A DNA stretch of 29,481 bases from a virus, in the IMG/VR virus record IMGVR_UViG_3300011253_000512, positions 1-29,481 of that record, one strand, 5' to 3'. The notes beneath the pieces are model-generated. The model made no database searches, was not told where the DNA came from, and saw nothing but the letters and a program-made list of their open reading frames with translations. The translations under genes were made by a program, and so were the position numbers. Shown piece by piece: positions 28,260 to 29,481 of the stretch; positions within the stretch are counted from its first letter, which is position 1, and the number at the start of each line of letters is the position of its first letter.

Positions 28260-29481
28260 TTAATCAAAGTTTATTCTGACATCACTTGGAATGTCGTTGT
28301 CTTGATTTGGTTGATGGCAAACTATTTTGTATTCATTTTTTTTGACCGAGTAAGTCATATTATCAATCATCGCCGAAACCGGTTCTTGATTGGTTTGAAA
28401 GTTAATCCATAATTTATTATGCAATGAAATCGGTATTGGTTCGGGATTTGTATTGAAAAACGTTCCTTCGAATCTTTTTGAATAATCTCTAAAATCATTC
28501 AACTTTTCTTTTGTGATAAGATTTTCAAGAGTCGTTGTGGTAGATGAACCATTTTTTGAAGTGTAAAAATCATCCAAAACTCCTTTATCTGAAATAGTTG
28601 TGCCAAGTTCATTTGAAAGAATTACGTCTTTCATTTCTATGTCACCGGTTAAAACCTCACTTCCTGATCTTGTGTTTTCAAAAAATATGTCATTAGTATC
28701 TTCAATATAATTTGCGACAAATATATTATCAAAAAATGTCTTATTATGCGATATACTTCCGGTATAATTTGAATAAATAATTTCCCTTGCCTTGACCTCA
28801 ATTTTATTTGTTGGGTGCAATAAAGGCGGGAATTTTTTACTGAAGTTTTGCCATTTACCAAATACACTATTTCTTATCAAAAAGAAATATTTCGCATCAT
28901 TTTGAAATCCTCCTAAAGATGTGGGAGTAAAATGCCAAACCTCATCTTGAAAATCCCATTGTCGAAAACCGGGAGTTCTGCCGGTTTCATCTTGTACTTG
29001 CGTAACTTGAATTGCAATAAAATAATCATATAGGGTTGAATCACTATCAACATAATAACTGAATCCGACCTCAAGACTATTGGTGTTTAATACAATACAA
29101 AAATCTTCATCAGTTGACCAAGAAAAATCCAAGGCGGTTAATTCTGAACCGGTTGGCTCTGATGTTGTAATGGTATTTTTTTCATTGCTTTGCAACATCC
29201 TATCCCCCGAAAGTGATTGTGGACTTGTTGCTAAATCAGTATAACCCGCAACGGTTTCATTTGTCACAACCGTTGAAGTTTCTTCATTGAAACGATAACC
29301 TCCATAATTAAACATCGGGTCGTTGTTGACCACGTTTCTTTTTGGCGTTTTAGTATTGGATGAAACTCTTTTAATAGGCTTTAAATATTCAATTGTTGTA
29401 TCATTATACAAAGGTATAATTACATCCGGTGCGGTTAATAAAACATTTTCAACCAAAGTTTCCTTGTAAACCCCATCCTTT
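28260..29481 (-). CDS. Distal tail/baseplate protein, main part (N-terminus at 265-1)
   Basis: The 3' portion of the 432-residue protein whose start lies at 265. It is cut by the window edge; the frame continues in register at position 188 onward after the overlap. The text includes SLSGDRMLQSNEKNTITTSE, a middle part with GFRQWDFQDEVWHFTPTSLG, FFLIRNSVFGKWQNFSKKFP, and a C-terminal half with IPISLHNKLWINFQTNQEP. It looks beta-rich with many Ser/Thr/Asn, as in tail tips. It is the last gene of the late operon. Any start codon inside this piece would truncate the protein; the true start is the ATG at 265. Confidence 0.78.
   Translation of the reverse strand, partial: KDGVYKETLVENVLLTAPDVIIPLYNDTTIEYLKPIKRVSSNTKTPKRNVVNNDPMFNYGGYRFNEETSTVVTNETVAGYTDLATSPQSLSGDRMLQSNEKNTITTSEPTGSELTALDFSWSTDEDFCIVLNTNSLEVGFSYYVDSDSTLYDYFIAIQVTQVQDETGRTPGFRQWDFQDEVWHFTPTSLGGFQNDAKYFFLIRNSVFGKWQNFSKKFPPLLHPTNKIEVKAREIIYSNYTGSISHNKTFFDNIFVANYIEDTNDIFFENTRSGSEVLTGDIEMKDVILSNELGTTISDKGVLDDFYTSKNGSSTTTTLENLITKEKLNDFRDYSKRFEGTFFNTNPEPIPISLHNKLWINFQTNQEPVSAMIDNMTYSVKKNEYKIVCHQPNQDNDIPSDVRINFD
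29294..29480. repeat. Terminal overlap, right copy (identical to 1-187)
   Basis: Exact copy of bases 1-187 at the right end of the window. Joining the two copies gives a closed unit of about 29,293 bp and restores one continuous tail gene. The last window base (29481) differs from its partner at 188. Confidence 0.95.

Noticed and set aside
29294-29480. True direct terminal repeat as in T5- or T7-like packaging
   Set aside because: The copies could equally come from assembling a circular molecule. No flanking gap, terminase class or read data here decides, so it is reported only as an overlap.
1-29481. tRNA genes, CRISPR arrays, insertion sequences
   Set aside because: No cloverleaf-like GC-rich blocks, no regularly spaced repeat arrays and no transposase were seen on either strand.

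Overview
This window is the essentially complete genome of a tailed double-stranded DNA phage with siphovirus-type genes. Bases 1-187 are repeated exactly at 29294-29480 (only the last base, 29481, disagrees), so the contig closes into a circle or a circularly permuted/terminally redundant molecule with a unit of about 29.29 kb. Every gene I can support lies on the minus strand, so the map reads from right to left. The likely host is a member of the Bacteroidota, probably a flavobacterium. The reasons are low-GC DNA, boxes of the TAnnTTTG (-7) type in front of several genes, few convincing Shine-Dalgarno sites, a flavobacterial-looking signal peptide (gene 5397-5696), and head, tail and replication proteins of the kinds common in flavobacterial phages. 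A marine origin is suggested, but not shown, by the LamG-type fibre protein. No integrase, partition gene, tRNA or CRISPR array was seen.

Region 28105-21375 is the early/replication block: a small unknown gene, an HTH-like protein, ERF recombinase, SSB-like protein, coiled-coil protein, RecE-like exonuclease, a protein with a stand-alone DnaA DNA-binding domain, VRR-NUC nuclease, a tiny membrane peptide, a winged-helix replication initiator carrying iteron-like repeats (candidate origin, 24522-24580), an E-V-K nuclease, a primase-helicase, an HNH endonuclease and two small genes. Region 21214-14575 packages DNA and builds the head: small and large terminase, portal with a long C-terminal fusion, MuF-like protein, prohead protease and major capsid protein, ending at a terminator. 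Region 14551-13264 is an accessory island inside the head/connector cluster: two short transcription units with small unknown proteins and a PD-(D/E)XK nuclease bracketed by terminators.

Region 13241-11276 encodes connector and neck proteins. An embedded lysis cassette (11276-9950) has an M15 peptidase endolysin flanked by three small membrane proteins. Then come fibre/appendage genes (9950-5696), a secreted small protein (5397-5696), the tail tube protein, the tail chaperone pair gpG/gpGT made by a -1 frameshift, the tape measure, and two large distal-tail proteins. The last of these runs through the contig junction (265 to 1, then 29293 to 28260) and ends at a strong terminator (28194-28231).

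The genes are tightly packed, often with stop/start overlaps of the form TAATG or ATGA. No gene-free stretch exceeds 300 bp; the longest gaps are 14432-14574 and 28106-28259, and both hold a terminator and a promoter-like element. Those two promoter regions resemble each other, and each drives a small gene followed by the same GC-rich hairpin, a duplicated regulatory cassette that is the most unusual feature of the window.
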